A DNA stretch of 64,000 bases from an uncultured Buttiauxella sp. (GCA_946480445.1 CAMLJN010000002.1:248001-312000), one strand, 5' to 3'; counted from the first letter of the stretch, positions 1 to 9,804 are shown. The notes: generated by a model from the sequence alone, not told the origin. A program made the numbers and translations.

Positions 1-569
1 TGCTTCAGAAAAATAAAAATATTAACGTCGTGCTGAAAACCGATGACGGTCGGGAAGTCATCGACTATATGCGCGCGAACCCGGTAGATCTGGTGATCCT
101 GGATATCGAACTTCCCGGCGTCGATGGATTCACCTTACTCAAAAGAATCAAGAGCATACAAGAAGACACCCGGATTCTCTTCCTGTCCTCTAAGTCAGAG
201 AGATTCTACGCAGGACGCGCGATTCAGGCGGGAGCAAACGGCTTCGTCAGCAAGCGCAAAGAGCAGGATGATATTTATAAAGCGGTAGAAATGCTGCTGG
301 CCGGATACTCATTCTTTCCTTCGGACACCCTGCATTTCATCAGTCAATCTAACTCACGCAAAGGTACCGTGGATGATATGCCGCTCTCTAATCGCGAGGT
401 CACCGTATTACGCTACCTGGCGAACGGATTATCTAATAAAGAAATCGCCGAGCAGCTTTTGTTAAGCAACAAAACGATCAGCGCGCACAAAGCAAATATA
501 TATTCGAAGCTCCGCATCACATCTATTGTTGAACTGATTGATTACGCGCGCGTGAAAGAATTATTATAA
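1..569 (+). CDS. fimZ: FimZ, LuxR-type response regulator (5' partial)
   Basis: The reading frame is already open at base 3, so the N-terminus lies outside the window; a GTG at 30 is internal. What remains (about 188 codons) covers most of the receiver domain, with LVILDIELPG carrying the phospho-acceptor Asp and LFLSSKSE and GFVSKRK for the Thr/Ser and Lys switch positions. A C-terminal LuxR-type helix-turn-helix follows (LSNREVTVLRYLANG, SNKEIAEQLLLSNKTISAHKANIYSKL). It closely resembles Salmonella and E. coli FimZ, the activator of type 1 fimbriae. It converges on fimF, as in the Salmonella fim cluster. Whether FimY and FimW genes lie upstream cannot be seen. Confidence 0.93.
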   Translation, partial: LQKNKNINVVLKTDDGREVIDYMRANPVDLVILDIELPGVDGFTLLKRIKSIQEDTRILFLSSKSERFYAGRAIQAGANGFVSKRKEQDDIYKAVEMLLAGYSFFPSDTLHFISQSNSRKGTVDDMPLSNREVTVLRYLANGLSNKEIAEQLLLSNKTISAHKANIYSKLRITSIVELIDYARVKELL

Positions 570-583
570 GCGCGTATTTACTT

Positions 584-631
584 CCCCCTACAAAAAAACC
601 GGATATCGCTATCCGGTTTTTTTGTAGGGGG
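584..631. terminator. Bidirectional intrinsic terminator between fimZ and fimF
   Basis: A perfect inverted repeat has 22-bp arms (584-605 and 610-631) and a 4-base loop TCGC. It contains runs of seven A and seven T on either side of a CCGGATA/TATCCGG core. It lies between the convergent ends of fimZ and fimF, so it can stop transcription from both strands. Confidence 0.9.
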
Positions 632-646
632 AGGTGACGTAAATGT

Positions 647-1180
647 TTAGTAATAATTAATCATAAATGTCGCATCGGCATCGGCCTTCCCCGGCTGCGG
701 ATTGTCAGCCACCGCTTTATAATTGGCAAAAAAAGTCAGCGTGGCATCACCATTGGCATCAACGGTTACATCCTGGCTTGCCTGGTCGAGGGGAAGCGGC
801 GTTTTATCTTTATCGCGCAGCTCAACCGCCACGTTCGTGGCGCTGCTTGTGTCATTCAGCGCCAGCAGGGCTGGCTCACCGGCAACCTTCTTGCCCGTAA
901 AGGTAATCGACGCCGATCCCGGCGGGCAGCCGTTAAGCTTCAGCGTAAAAGGCATACTTTGCGTAGTGCTCCCCGCGGTACGTAGCTGCCTGGTTGGCCA
1001 TGTGCCCAGCGGAACGGTTTTATTGTCAGCGCCCGTTTCAACATAGCAACTGTAATCCACCACGTTGCCGCGCAGCTCGATATTCACTTCGCCCAGCGGA
1101 GAATCCGCCCATGCGACGCCTGTCGCCAGCCCTAAAGACAGAGACATCGCGATAAAAATACCTTTGCGTAGCTTAGTCAT
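647..1180 (-). CDS. fimF: Type 1 fimbrial minor subunit FimF
   Basis: A 177-aa exported pilin. It has a signal peptide ending near VAWA-DS, an N-terminal donor strand (GEVNIELRGNVV), the conserved pilin disulfide pair in DYSCYVE and LNGCPPG, and the usual C-terminal aromatic ending (FMINYY). Minor pilins of this class join the tip adhesin FimH to the rod by donor-strand exchange after delivery by the FimC chaperone. Its start overlaps the end of fimH by 8 bases, indicating translational coupling. It is the last gene of the minus-strand fim operon and its position matches Salmonella fimF. Confidence 0.88.
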   Translation of the reverse strand: MTKLRKGIFIAMSLSLGLATGVAWADSPLGEVNIELRGNVVDYSCYVETGADNKTVPLGTWPTRQLRTAGSTTQSMPFTLKLNGCPPGSASITFTGKKVAGEPALLALNDTSSATNVAVELRDKDKTPLPLDQASQDVTVDANGDATLTFFANYKAVADNPQPGKADADATFMINYY

Positions 1181-2177
1181 AGTCCACCCTCAGATAGCCC
1201 CGTGAGGTGAACGGACCTTCAGCAGGCTTCTTACCCGTCACGCTCACCGGCCAGGCGCGAATATTGACCCGGGAAGTCGCGGCATCGTCGAGACGAAACT
1301 TAATCTTACTGTTCATATTGTTAGGGATAAGCGGAACGCCCGCCTCATCGGCGACCATAAACCCAAGATCGCTGTTATTCGAAACCATCATATTGCCGGA
1401 GAATTTTTCCGCCTCCAGACGCAGCGTGAGATAGGCCTGCGCCTCTACGTTCGTGCACTTGATACCGATGGTTTTCGTCTGCGGCGTCACGCTCTGCGGG
1501 CGATTACCTGCCCCGGCCTGGCTAAACAGCGCCGCGCCGATATCACCAAAATCAAACTCGACGATTTGTCCGGCGTTGATCTCACAGGTTTGCGGTACTT
1601 CCACTTTGCCGCTGTAGCTGATGGTATAAACAGGCGTATTCAGCGGGTCGGTGTTGCGCGTTGTGACATACACCGAAAACATGGTCTGTTTCGGAATGGG
1701 CACCATGTTGATAAAGCGCTTCGTCACCTTGAGCCGAAAAACTAAATTCGAGTCCTTTACGGGGAACGGCTTATTCTTGGAAACATTCGGGTGTTTCCCC
1801 ATCTGGATATAGTTACGGGGCGGATAGAACGTGCCCGCCGCGCTGTCGGTGATCTTCATCCCGCCGTTAAGGTAATCATTTATCTTCAGATAATTGTAGT
1901 TATCTATTGTTTCCTGTATTGGCAACGTGGTGACGTAACTACGCATAGTCGTCGTGCCGGAAGTGCCGGACGGACAGGTAGCATTCACGCCGATCCACTG
2001 GGACTTCTCCGCAAGCGTAACGATTTGCCCCACCTGGTTGTTGGAGCTGTTAAAGGTGTTCGACAGATCGTAGGAGATCTCCGTCGGTACGCCGTTGGAG
2101 TTGGCACAAACTGTGGCATAAGCCGGTGCCGCGCAGGCCAACAGCACGGCACCGGCAAGATAAGTCTTCACTTTCAT
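1173..2177 (-). CDS. fimH: Type 1 fimbrial tip adhesin FimH
   Basis: A 334-aa two-domain adhesin, close in length to Salmonella FimH. The start chosen is the ATG at 2177, which has a CAGGAA ribosome-binding site 7 bases upstream and begins a clear signal peptide (MKVKTYLAGAVLLACAAPAYA). A start further upstream would precede the signal with charged residues. The N-terminal lectin half is followed by a pilin half beginning near VEVPQTCEINAG and ending in GYLRVDYD. The expected ligand is mannosylated glycoprotein. It lies 28 bases after fimD and overlaps fimF. Confidence 0.88.
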   Translation of the reverse strand: MKVKTYLAGAVLLACAAPAYATVCANSNGVPTEISYDLSNTFNSSNNQVGQIVTLAEKSQWIGVNATCPSGTSGTTTMRSYVTTLPIQETIDNYNYLKINDYLNGGMKITDSAAGTFYPPRNYIQMGKHPNVSKNKPFPVKDSNLVFRLKVTKRFINMVPIPKQTMFSVYVTTRNTDPLNTPVYTISYSGKVEVPQTCEINAGQIVEFDFGDIGAALFSQAGAGNRPQSVTPQTKTIGIKCTNVEAQAYLTLRLEAEKFSGNMMVSNNSDLGFMVADEAGVPLIPNNMNSKIKFRLDDAATSRVNIRAWPVSVTGKKPAEGPFTSRGYLRVDYD

Positions 2178-2205
2178 TTTCAGGTTCCTGAGCCGTATGG
2201 CTTCG

Positions 2206-4802
2206 CTATGAACAGGTGGCATTTGCCACCACGACGGCCTGTTTCAGGCTGTCATCCGGCAGAGAATAAGGCGCAAAACACTGCGATCCTTTGCCGTTGC
2301 CCCATTGAATAAGCAGCTTCCCTTTCAGCGGCAGGCCGCTTAAATAGATTTGCCCGTCGTCACCTACCATGCTGGTTGCACCGCTGCTTTCTTCACGCAC
2401 AACTGAACCGAACGGCACGGCACGGCCGCCGCGTTTCACCGTGAGGATCGCCCGCACGCCAATGCGCGCATTAAACGCCGCACGTACCAGCGCCCCCTGC
2501 GTCGGCACTACGCTGCTGACGTTATTTTCAATGTCGGTATGGTTATCCATCGAGTTAGTGTCCAGCGCGATACGGTTATAGCGATACACAGTGGCATAAG
2601 GCATGACGGCATAACCTCGCCAGTCGGTTTTTACACCGGTTTGGTTTTCGACGCTGACGCCGGATGCACCTGGCGCTTTAATCAGTACGTTCGTGTCGCC
2701 AAGCGGCTGGCTTAAGGTAATGCCGTCTGCATGGCCTACCACGCCGCCGGAAGCCTGCCAGTTAAACTCGTGCTGATCGCGGTCATAGTTGTAGCCCAGT
2801 CCCAGCGTGCCGTAAGTCGCCTGCCAGTTGGCATTGGCGCTGCCGCTGTAGCCGTTAGCGCTGCTGCGGCCCTGGGTTACGCTGTAGTTCAGGTTTCGCC
2901 CTTCAAGCAGCGTGCCGCCAACGCCGGTTTGCATCGTATTTTGTCCGTCTGAGTTTCTGCTTGCCGCGAAAGTGGCATAGGCGCGATCAATCGCTTTATC
3001 TCTTGAATAACCGTGGCCCAGCAAGGTGCTGAACGGAACGGAAAGGTTAAACGCAAGGATGCGGTCGTTATCCGCAAGCCCGACAGATTTGCTCCACGAA
3101 GCAGAAACGGAATAACTGATCCCTTTCCAGCCGCTGGCGTAACCCGCCTGATACCAGGTGTTGTCCTGATCGGTTCCCCAGTAAGTTTGCTGGCTGCCGG
3201 AAACGTACAGCGAGCCATAGTCGCCGAGCGACTGCGAAATATTGACCTGAAAACGCCCGCGCTTGCTGTAGCGCAGGTTGTGATAGCTTTGCGGCGTCTG
3301 CACCTTGTGGTGTGTGCCATCGTCCTCAAGCTCGTACTCGTAACCTTCCATATTTCGGTACGCCACTTCATCAAGCGTATAGAATCCGCGCGTGGAGTAG
3401 CGATAGCCCAGCAGCTGGAAGTTCGTGCCGTAGCCGCTCAGGGATTTGGCATACAGGAAACGCAGCGACTGCCCCTGATGGCTGCTGTCATCGGCAAGCT
3501 TGCTGCGCGCATGGGTGACATCCATAGAAATAGCCCCCCAGTCGCCGAGGTTTTTCCCCAGCCCGATGGCCGCTGCGGTATAGCGTTCCGCAAGCTGCGT
3601 ACCGCCATAGGCCGTGTAACCCTGCGGCAGGCCAGCAATCAGCGTGCCCTGCGTAAAGAACGGGGTATCCTGCTGGCTATTACCGCTACGGAAATCCCCG
3701 GCGACCAGGTCGTACTTCAGCCTTCCTTCACGCTGCAGGAGCGGGACGGTGGAGTACGGCACGGTGTATTTCTGCTGGCTACCGTCTTTTTCTTCCAGAG
3801 TCACCTCAAGGTCACCGCTCGAAGACGTCGGGTTCAGGTCGCTGATAGCAAAAGGCCCGGGCGACACATAGCTTTGATAAATCACAAAACCGTTCTGACG
3901 GATAGTGACTTTGGCGTTAGTCCGGGCGATACCACGCACCGTTGGCGCATAGCCCTGGAGGCTGTCCGGATACATGCTATCGGAGGAATAAAGACGCGCC
4001 CCGCGAAAACCCAGACTGTCGAACACGTCGCTGCCGGTATTGCTGTCACCCATCACCAGCTCGCTCTTCAGCGGAATAATGGCCCGCTGCACGTAGGTGC
4101 TGATGTTCTTCCAGCTGTTGGTGTTGTAGCCGTCACCACGGGTATAACTCCATGCGCCGTTATTACGCAGCCGCCACGGGCCATAGTTCAGGCCGCTAAG
4201 CAGACTCAGGTAATAGCTGTCGTCGTTGCTGCTGCGGTTGCCGGTGAACGAGTAATTCACCAGCGCAGCCGGGATGCCTTCATCCCACTGGTCAGGCGGA
4301 ATATAGCCCCGCGCACTGTTTATCAGCGAGGCCTGCGGCAGGCTGATATCCAGACGCAGTTTGGCAAAATCAAAGGTTATTTCCGCGCCCGGGATTGCTT
4401 CTGTCACCGGCACGCATTCGCCAGGTTTGTATTTGGCCAGCTCAGGATAAGCGAGCATATTCAGACCCAGGCGTTTTAGCCAGTCTACGTCCAGGCAAGG
4501 CTCAAGGCCGCCGGATTTCACCGTCGTTTCTGGCCTGGCTTTCACGGCTTCAGCAAAAGAGAGGTCTTCGGTCGCAATAAACTCATCGTTGCGCCAGATA
4601 TCCACTCGATACTCGCCCGGTGCCTGATGGCTGCCTTTTTCGAAACGTGACAAATCCGCCACGGAGGCGGCATCTTCGGATAAAAACGCCGGGTTAGGTT
4701 AAAGTAGCTCTCAGCAAGGCTTGCGCCCGGCCAGAGCGCCGCCATCACCCATGCCGCCAGAGGGGCAAGAGTGAGTGCCTGATGCGTGACTGACTTTTTC
4801 AT
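2206..4802 (-). pseudogene. fimD: Outer-membrane usher FimD, frameshifted
   Basis: The usher that assembles and secretes type 1 pili. The coding frame starts at the ATG at 4802 with a signal peptide (MKKSVTHQAL... GASLA) and the mature start ESYFN. It then changes frame. A tandem duplication of GGTTA (4692-4696 and 4697-4701, plus strand) adds 5 bases, so the first frame continues into unrelated residues. The remaining usher is open from about 4690 to 2206 ([18 protein letters not shown]...). Removing one copy restores an 863-aa protein, the normal FimD length. The plug, β-barrel and C-terminal domains are intact ([20 protein letters not shown]; ending VVANATCS). As written, no exported usher is made unless translation slips or the repeat contracts. 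A sequencing or assembly error is the alternative. Confidence 0.9.
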
Positions 4803-4836
4803 GGTTTCCCTGCTTCCCTGTTGCTGCCACGCGGCT

Positions 4837-5547
4837 TCACTGCATGACACCGGCCTGAACCGGCGTTACCGCGCCGTAATCATTGACGGTCTGGTAAGAG
4901 ATGCGTCCTGACAGGTTTGCAGGGACGGCAACCTTCGCCACGCTCTTCGGCGCGACCATGGTATTAGGCAGCTTTTCATTGCCGATCTTCAGGTTGACCG
5001 TAGAGATATAGTAAGGCGAAGGATTGTGCAGGTTGAGGTAGCCTCCGCTGCGGGAAAAACGCAGCTGCTTCACCGCTTCCTCCGGCTGCATCGGAAGATT
5101 TTTTGGTCGCACGAATAATTTGATGCGCGACAAAATAGCCAACTGCAGCACGTTATTACTCGCTACGGTGTTTTTATCCACCGAAGGAATGGCCTTGACG
5201 TTCATCCAGAAAATGGACTCGCGATCGGCAGGCAGCGGCTGACCAACATAAATAATGCGCAGGGTATTTTCACTTTTGGCCTCGCTGACAAACAGCGGCG
5301 GCGTAACGATAAAGTTTTTATCTTTTTCGCCGAGATTGTTCTCCACCCATGAATTCACCAGGTAACGTTCTTTGGCGTCGCTGTTGGTCACCGAAAGGGA
5401 AGTCTGCTTCGCATCGGCGGGATAAATAACCCGTGTGGCACCGAGGCCTATGCCGCCGGCAGCGTGGACGGAAAATGCAGTCATTAACAGACATAACGCA
5501 GCGGCTACACCTGATCTCAATAAAGTATTCATCACGACAGACACCAT
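4837..5547 (-). CDS. fimC: Periplasmic fimbrial chaperone FimC
   Basis: A PapD-type two-Ig-fold chaperone of about 236 aa. It has a signal peptide, the N-terminal strand with its conserved Arg ([10 protein letters not shown]), the chaperone signature around [25 protein letters not shown] (RESxFWxN), and the conserved Lys in [10 protein letters not shown]. It binds pilin subunits in the periplasm and hands them to the usher. The start is uncertain: ATG at 5547 or at 5532 ([13 protein letters not shown]), and neither has a strong ribosome-binding site. It sits between fimI and fimD, 34 bases before the fimD start. Confidence 0.9.
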   Translation of the reverse strand: MVSVVMNTLLRSGVAAALCLLMTAFSVHAAGGIGLGATRVIYPADAKQTSLSVTNSDAKERYLVNSWVENNLGEKDKNFIVTPPLFVSEAKSENTLRIIYVGQPLPADRESIFWMNVKAIPSVDKNTVASNNVLQLAILSRIKLFVRPKNLPMQPEEAVKQLRFSRSGGYLNLHNPSPYYISTVNLKIGNEKLPNTMVAPKSVAKVAVPANLSGRISYQTVNDYGAVTPVQAGVMQ

Positions 5548-5574
5548 CAATATTGCAGTTATAAATAATTCGGC

Positions 5575-6120
5575 TCAGGGATAAACCAGCGTAAACCAGA
5601 CTTGAGAATGAATATTTCCCGGCAAAACATGTTCACTCACCGAACGGTAACGTGCGGTAAAATGAAATGTCATTTCCTGGGTTTCAATAGGGGTAAAATA
5701 ACCCGGCGCGGTATTGGGAATAATGAGTTGCTGCTCGCTATCAAATAAGGCGAGCCCGATACCGGTGCTGGCGTCATTGCCATTTACGCTGGTCGAAGCC
5801 AGGAACACCTGCGGGTCTTCGGCGGGCGTTGCTCCCTGAAAAGCGATCCCCACATGGTCAGAAACGTCGCGCAGACAGTCGGTCAGTCGCAGAACAAAGG
5901 GGATGCTGACGGGGGCATAGCTTCCCACCCCTTTAAAGAGTGAGCTGCGGTACTGCCCCATCTGCACGGTCATCTCTTCACTCTCAGGCGCGACGGCGCA
6001 GGCACCGTTGACCAGCGTCCCCTGCATATGCACCTTGCCACCTTCGATCACTACGACCCGCTTCGCCAGTACCGGGCTTCCCGCTACCAGTAACAGGAGG
6101 AACAGGATTGTCCTTTTCAT
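5575..6120 (-). CDS. fimI: Fimbrial subunit FimI
   Basis: A 181-aa pilin-like protein. The start is placed at the ATG at 6120 because a GAGAAGG site lies just upstream and the signal peptide begins there ([19 protein letters not shown]). It carries a donor-strand segment ([10 protein letters not shown]), the pilin Cys pair (NGACAV and LTDCLRD) and the C-terminal β-zipper. FimI proteins are minor pilins encoded right after fimA; a role in ending or anchoring the rod has been proposed. It shares strong similarity with the FimA encoded 69 bases upstream. Confidence 0.85.
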   Translation of the reverse strand: MKRTILFLLLLVAGSPVLAKRVVVIEGGKVHMQGTLVNGACAVAPESEEMTVQMGQYRSSLFKGVGSYAPVSIPFVLRLTDCLRDVSDHVGIAFQGATPAEDPQVFLASTSVNGNDASTGIGLALFDSEQQLIIPNTAPGYFTPIETQEMTFHFTARYRSVSEHVLPGNIHSQVWFTLVYP

Positions 6121-6189
6121 GCTCGCCTTCTCAGGATTAACGTGGAATCTGCCTCTTCCCTGAGGCCTGCGCATCCTTGCGCCTGTCGA

Positions 6190-6753
6190 TTACTCGTATT
6201 TCATGACGAAAGTAGCGTCAGCGTTCGCCTGACCAGCTGTAGCGGTAGCCGCTGTTGCTTTATAGCGAGCGGTGAATGGCAGGGTGTTAGTGCCGTCACT
6301 CAGGTTCTGCGCGGTAGAGAAGGTCGCACCGTCCGGAGACAGCACTTTAGAAGCGCGGTCCAGGATCTGGATGCCAACGCCCGTCGCGGTGGTGCCGTTG
6401 TCGCCGGAAGCAACCGCCAGCAGAGTTGGGTCTTTGGCATCAGCCTGACCGGAGAAAGCGGCAGCAGCAGTAGCGGCAACGGTGCTGTCACAGTCGTTCA
6501 GTACGATAGTGAATGGGATCTGCGCGGAGGTATCGCCAGCTTTGGTGAAAGCGGCGGTACGGTACTGGCCCAGTTTAACAATCTGGCCGTCGGACTGAGT
6601 GCTGACAGAACAAGCCGCGTTGACCAGCTCACCTTTAAAGTGAATAGTGCCGCCGTTAACGGTAACGGAAGTCGCTGGATCTTCAGCGTGAGCAGCGCCG
6701 CTTAACAGTGCCATGCTGACAAACAAAGAAGAGGCGATTTTGGTAAATTTCAT
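6190..6753 (-). CDS. fimA: Type 1 fimbrial major subunit FimA
   Basis: A 187-aa major pilin. The ATG at 6753 is preceded by GAAGGA at good spacing and opens a signal peptide cleaved near AAHA-EDP. It has the donor strand [14 protein letters not shown], the disulfide pair in NAACSVS and LNDCDST, and the C-terminal motif TFVMKYE. Alanine-, threonine- and glycine-rich composition is typical of rod pilins. It is the first gene of the minus-strand operon; its promoter must lie in the 1-kb region to its right and is expected to be FimZ-dependent. Confidence 0.93.
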   Translation of the reverse strand: MKFTKIASSLFVSMALLSGAAHAEDPATSVTVNGGTIHFKGELVNAACSVSTQSDGQIVKLGQYRTAAFTKAGDTSAQIPFTIVLNDCDSTVAATAAAAFSGQADAKDPTLLAVASGDNGTTATGVGIQILDRASKVLSPDGATFSTAQNLSDGTNTLPFTARYKATAATATAGQANADATFVMKYE

Positions 6754-7782
6754 GGGTATTCCTTCAAGTATTAAGCTACATCCGGATAATGCGTCCTTCA
6801 TTATTCCGTTTGAATCATCAGCGGCCCGTAACAGACCTGTTGAATACTCCCCAATCCCTGTGGAGATATTGAATAATACTTATTAATTGCCAGTATCCTC
6901 ACGACAGCACCCACCCGCCTGAATCAGCAGGCCAGTGCTCTCCGGTGATATCTTGTAATAGAGGCAATGAATTAAATATTAATATCGTCATCTGGCGACG
7001 AGGCATAAATTAATCAAAATTTAGGTTAAGCGATACCTGCAAAATCCCGATATATCCTAAGTCCTGGCTTATTAAAGCCTAGGAAAAAACGCTTCCCCCT
7101 AACGCCATGGCAGAGTCAGAATCGCCGCAGACCGCAGCGCCAAAAGCACAATAGCGGTACAGGAAGAATGAGAAGAATGTTAAATGATTGATAAATTCTT
7201 TAATCAAAGGTTAACCACACTGCCGAAAAGGCAGCTTATTTCCCCCGCCCCCCCCTCGATGAAGAGAGAAAGGACACCCGGCGTACTTCCTTTTTTTGCC
7301 CCAAAATGAGACAGAAGCACACTGGTATCTGATGCCGACAAAAAACAGCATTTACATCAATTATTCTCCTCATTATTGCAGAACCAATAATGATGCATCA
7401 CAAATCCGCCGTCACCTTTAACCAATCAATATCAAACCAAAAACATTTGAGTAACAGGTGGCGCCGCGGCAACTTTTTTTTTGACTTTTCGTGCTGTCAT
7501 TTTTTAAGCAGTTACCCACCCATCCGTAGGAAAATTCCTGGTCACTACGGGTAAAAATCCTATGTATTCAGGCAAAACTCTGGGGCGGCAAAAAATCTTC
7601 CCCTCCTGAGCGGCGCTTTTTTACTCATCTGCTGCCGCTGACCGCATCAGAAAGTTTTTAGGATTTTTCCACCGATATAGATCTTGCTATTACTAAAAAC
7701 TAAAGTTGTCACATCTCCTCATCGTGCATAATATATCCCTCACAGCAAACGGGCGAATAATACAAAGGGATATTCTGTACTT
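6754..7782. promoter_or_regulatory. Long intergenic control region between divergent fimA and ecpR-like genes
   Basis: About 1,030 bases hold no convincing gene. The region is AT-rich with many poly-A/poly-T tracts, which suggests H-NS-type silencing and bendable DNA. It must contain the promoters of both fimbrial systems, since fimA reads left and the ecpR-like gene reads right. I saw no pair of long inverted repeats of the E. coli fimS type near fimA, consistent with a Salmonella-type, non-invertible fim promoter. Exact promoter boxes are not assigned. Confidence 0.6.
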
Positions 7783-8394
7783 ATGCGAGCCAGAATAACT
7801 GAAAAGCCGCGCTGTCTGAGCTGCCACTTTCATTGTGAAGTTGATGCTGAGCCATCAATAAAAATGAGAAACTGCCTCGAGAAACAATATTGTATCTGGC
7901 CTGATAAAAACCAGTATTTAAAATCAGGTGTAATCTCTTCCATGATCAATATGCACTATAACTTCTTGAGCAATGGTTTTATTTTTATTGATTTTTCCTG
8001 CTATCACATCAGGTTATTTATCAATGATGAATGGATTAAGCATCTTACAAAGTCAGGGCTGCGCCTGATCATTATCGCGGACAGCACAATGGAAGCGCTG
8101 GCATCCTGGTGGTATGCAACCAGTCCCCATGTCGCGGCGGTGATCTATGCCAGTGACGATCGGCACAAGATTGCCAGAAAAATTGAGAATGTTTTCTGGG
8201 GGCGCCAGACACCGGAAAGCAGGCGGCCCAGACTCACGGCAAATGAATTAAAAATACTTGAGATGCTCATCAATGAAGTTCCCATTAAGGAAATTTCAAA
8301 GCATTTAAATATAACCGAGAAACGTGCCTACGATTTAAAACGCAGTATGCAGTTAAAAATGGGAGGAAGGTTAAACAGAATTATTTCCACGTAG
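7783..8394 (+). CDS. ecpR: EcpR-like LuxR-family fimbrial regulator
   Basis: A 203-aa protein with an N-terminal domain typical of EcpR/MatA-type regulators (CIWPDKNQYLKSG, GFIFIDFSCYHI) and a C-terminal LuxR-type helix-turn-helix (LTANELKILEMLINEVPIKEISKHLNITEKRAYDLKRSM). It lies directly upstream of ecpA in the same direction, the position of ecpR in the common-pilus operon of E. coli, where EcpR activates its own operon. It is clearly paralogous to the regulator at 14674-15300. The start at 7783 is plausible but has a distant ribosome-binding site; a later ATG at 7864 is possible. The symbol rests on synteny as much as on sequence. Confidence 0.75.
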   Translation: MRARITEKPRCLSCHFHCEVDAEPSIKMRNCLEKQYCIWPDKNQYLKSGVISSMINMHYNFLSNGFIFIDFSCYHIRLFINDEWIKHLTKSGLRLIIIADSTMEALASWWYATSPHVAAVIYASDDRHKIARKIENVFWGRQTPESRRPRLTANELKILEMLINEVPIKEISKHLNITEKRAYDLKRSMQLKMGGRLNRIIST

Positions 8395-8470
8395 TATCAA
8401 GCAATAACGTTCGATTATTTTTCAGGTTCCTGTCAAGGAAAACATAATTTCTACTCTTAAGGATATAAAA

Positions 8471-9049
8471 ATGAAAAAGCTCGTTTTAGCCGGTTGTGCC
8501 GCTGCGGTTCTCATCTGTTCAAACGCCCAGGCGGACGTTACCGCTTCTGCAACTGCAAGCTGGGATGCCAGCGCGACGAAAGACACCACCAGCGCGCTGG
8601 TGGTCACGCCGATGAAATCGCTGAGCTTCCAGTACGCTGAAGGCATCGAAGCTTTCAACACGCAGAATGGCGCGTTCGATATCACCATCCAGGGGCAATC
8701 CGGTGCGACTGATTTCACCCTGACCTCCCAGGTTATCAGCAACACGCTTTCACGCAGCACCGACGCATCTACGCTTGGCGTAGGCGTGTCATGGAACGGG
8801 ACGTCGCTGTCCAAAACGACGCCGACAACCATGATTGATACGGCCAATAGCGTCTCCGCAGGTCTGGATGCTCTGGCAGTCAGCACCGCTTACGCCGGGG
8901 CCAACCGTACCAGCACTCAGGGTAACTTCACCTTCTCCGTGGATTCGGCAACGACCGACGGCACGACCGCCGCTGAGTTTAAAGACCTGACCGACGGCTA
9001 CTGGAGCGGCGATGTGAAAGTGCAGTTCACCGCAGTGTGGACCGTCTAA
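8471..9049 (+). CDS. ecpA: Common pilus major subunit EcpA
   Basis: A 192-aa pilin with a signal peptide (MKKLVLAGCAAAVLICSNAQA-DV). The mature part has the EcpA pattern: SWDASATKDTTSALVVTPM near the start, LSFQYAEGIEAFN, and WSGDVKVQFTAVW at the end. It lacks the disulfide pair of type 1 pilins, as expected for this alternate chaperone-usher class. An AAGGATAT site precedes the ATG. As the major rod subunit it should be the most abundant product of the operon. Confidence 0.93.
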   Translation: MKKLVLAGCAAAVLICSNAQADVTASATASWDASATKDTTSALVVTPMKSLSFQYAEGIEAFNTQNGAFDITIQGQSGATDFTLTSQVISNTLSRSTDASTLGVGVSWNGTSLSKTTPTTMIDTANSVSAGLDALAVSTAYAGANRTSTQGNFTFSVDSATTDGTTAAEFKDLTDGYWSGDVKVQFTAVWTV

Positions 9050-9077
9050 TCCCCGCAGGAGTTATCAGGATGCATAG

Positions 9078-9099
9078 AAGGAGGTCTTCTGACCTCCTT
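9078..9099 (+). other. Intercistronic hairpin after ecpA
   Basis: AAGGAGGTC (9078-9086), loop TTCT, GACCTCCTT (9091-9099). It is a 9-bp perfect stem between ecpA and ecpB with no following T tract. A likely role is 3'-end protection of ecpA mRNA or partial attenuation, which would favour major-subunit output over the assembly proteins. The ecpB ribosome-binding site lies just after it. Confidence 0.6.
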
Positions 9100-9110
9100 A
9101 ATTAAGGACA

Positions 9111-9794
9111 ATGATGATGAAGTTACACGCCTCGCTACTCGCGCTGCTCACGACCCTGATCCCTCTCGCCGCTCATGCCATTAACGTAGGCGATGTCACC
9201 GCGATGATGCCGCCGGATTCCTCAAGACTGGCAAAAGAAATAGCGAACACCACTGAATCGGCGCGCTTTGTCAGCATCAGCGTGGAGCGTATTTCATCCC
9301 CGATGGCCGACGGCGTAGTGATCCCCATGGAGAGCAAATCTGAACTGCTTTCCACCCCGGCGAGCCTCATTCTGCCCGGCATGGCGAAGGAGAATTTCCG
9401 CTTCTTTTATGCAGGCCCGCAGGACGATAAAGAACGCTACTACCGGCTGTCATGGACCGATGAACCGGTTAGCGAATACGACGCCAGCCAAAGTAAGAAG
9501 CTAGGTCAGGCTACGACCTCCGCCGTGATCAATACCATTCTGGTCGTGGCCCCCCGCAAGGAACGTTTTGCATTTAAAAATCAGGGCGACACGGTGACGA
9601 ATACGGGGAACGCCTCGTTTCGCGTGATCTCCTTCGGCCCGTGCCGCGATAAAACCAAAGAGACAGGCCAGGGCTGTCGGGAACGCTATTACGTGATGCC
9701 CGGCGTCAGCGTGAAAATTAAGCATACCGACCTAACGAATAAAAAAACACGTATCGGCATCTGGCACGGCACTGACTATATAAATGTAAACTAG
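9111..9794 (+). CDS. ecpB: Common pilus chaperone EcpB
   Basis: A 227-aa periplasmic protein with a signal peptide (cleavage near AAHA-INVGD). Its two-domain layout matches EcpB-type chaperones: SARFVSISVERI in the first strand region, NFRFFYAGPQDDKERYYRLSW corresponding to the usher/chaperone signature, and TILVVAPRKERF before the second domain. It is distantly related to EcpE encoded at the end of the operon (both carry F-R/K-x-F/L-F-Y-x-GP and ERYYR). Three ATG codons in a row begin the gene; the second or third is better spaced from AAGGA. Confidence 0.88.
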   Translation: MMMKLHASLLALLTTLIPLAAHAINVGDVTAMMPPDSSRLAKEIANTTESARFVSISVERISSPMADGVVIPMESKSELLSTPASLILPGMAKENFRFFYAGPQDDKERYYRLSWTDEPVSEYDASQSKKLGQATTSAVINTILVVAPRKERFAFKNQGDTVTNTGNASFRVISFGPCRDKTKETGQGCRERYYVMPGVSVKIKHTDLTNKKTRIGIWHGTDYINVN

Positions 9795-9804
9795 AGAAAG
9801 ACTT

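Noticed and set aside
3013-4479. 488-aa plus-strand frame opposite the fimD gene
   Set aside because: Antisense shadow of the usher gene; no family-like sequence, and the minus-strand usher is unmistakable.
6754-7782. Possible fimS-type invertible switch upstream of fimA
   Set aside because: No pair of matching inverted repeats about 300 bases apart was found by eye and no FimB/FimE-type recombinase gene is present.
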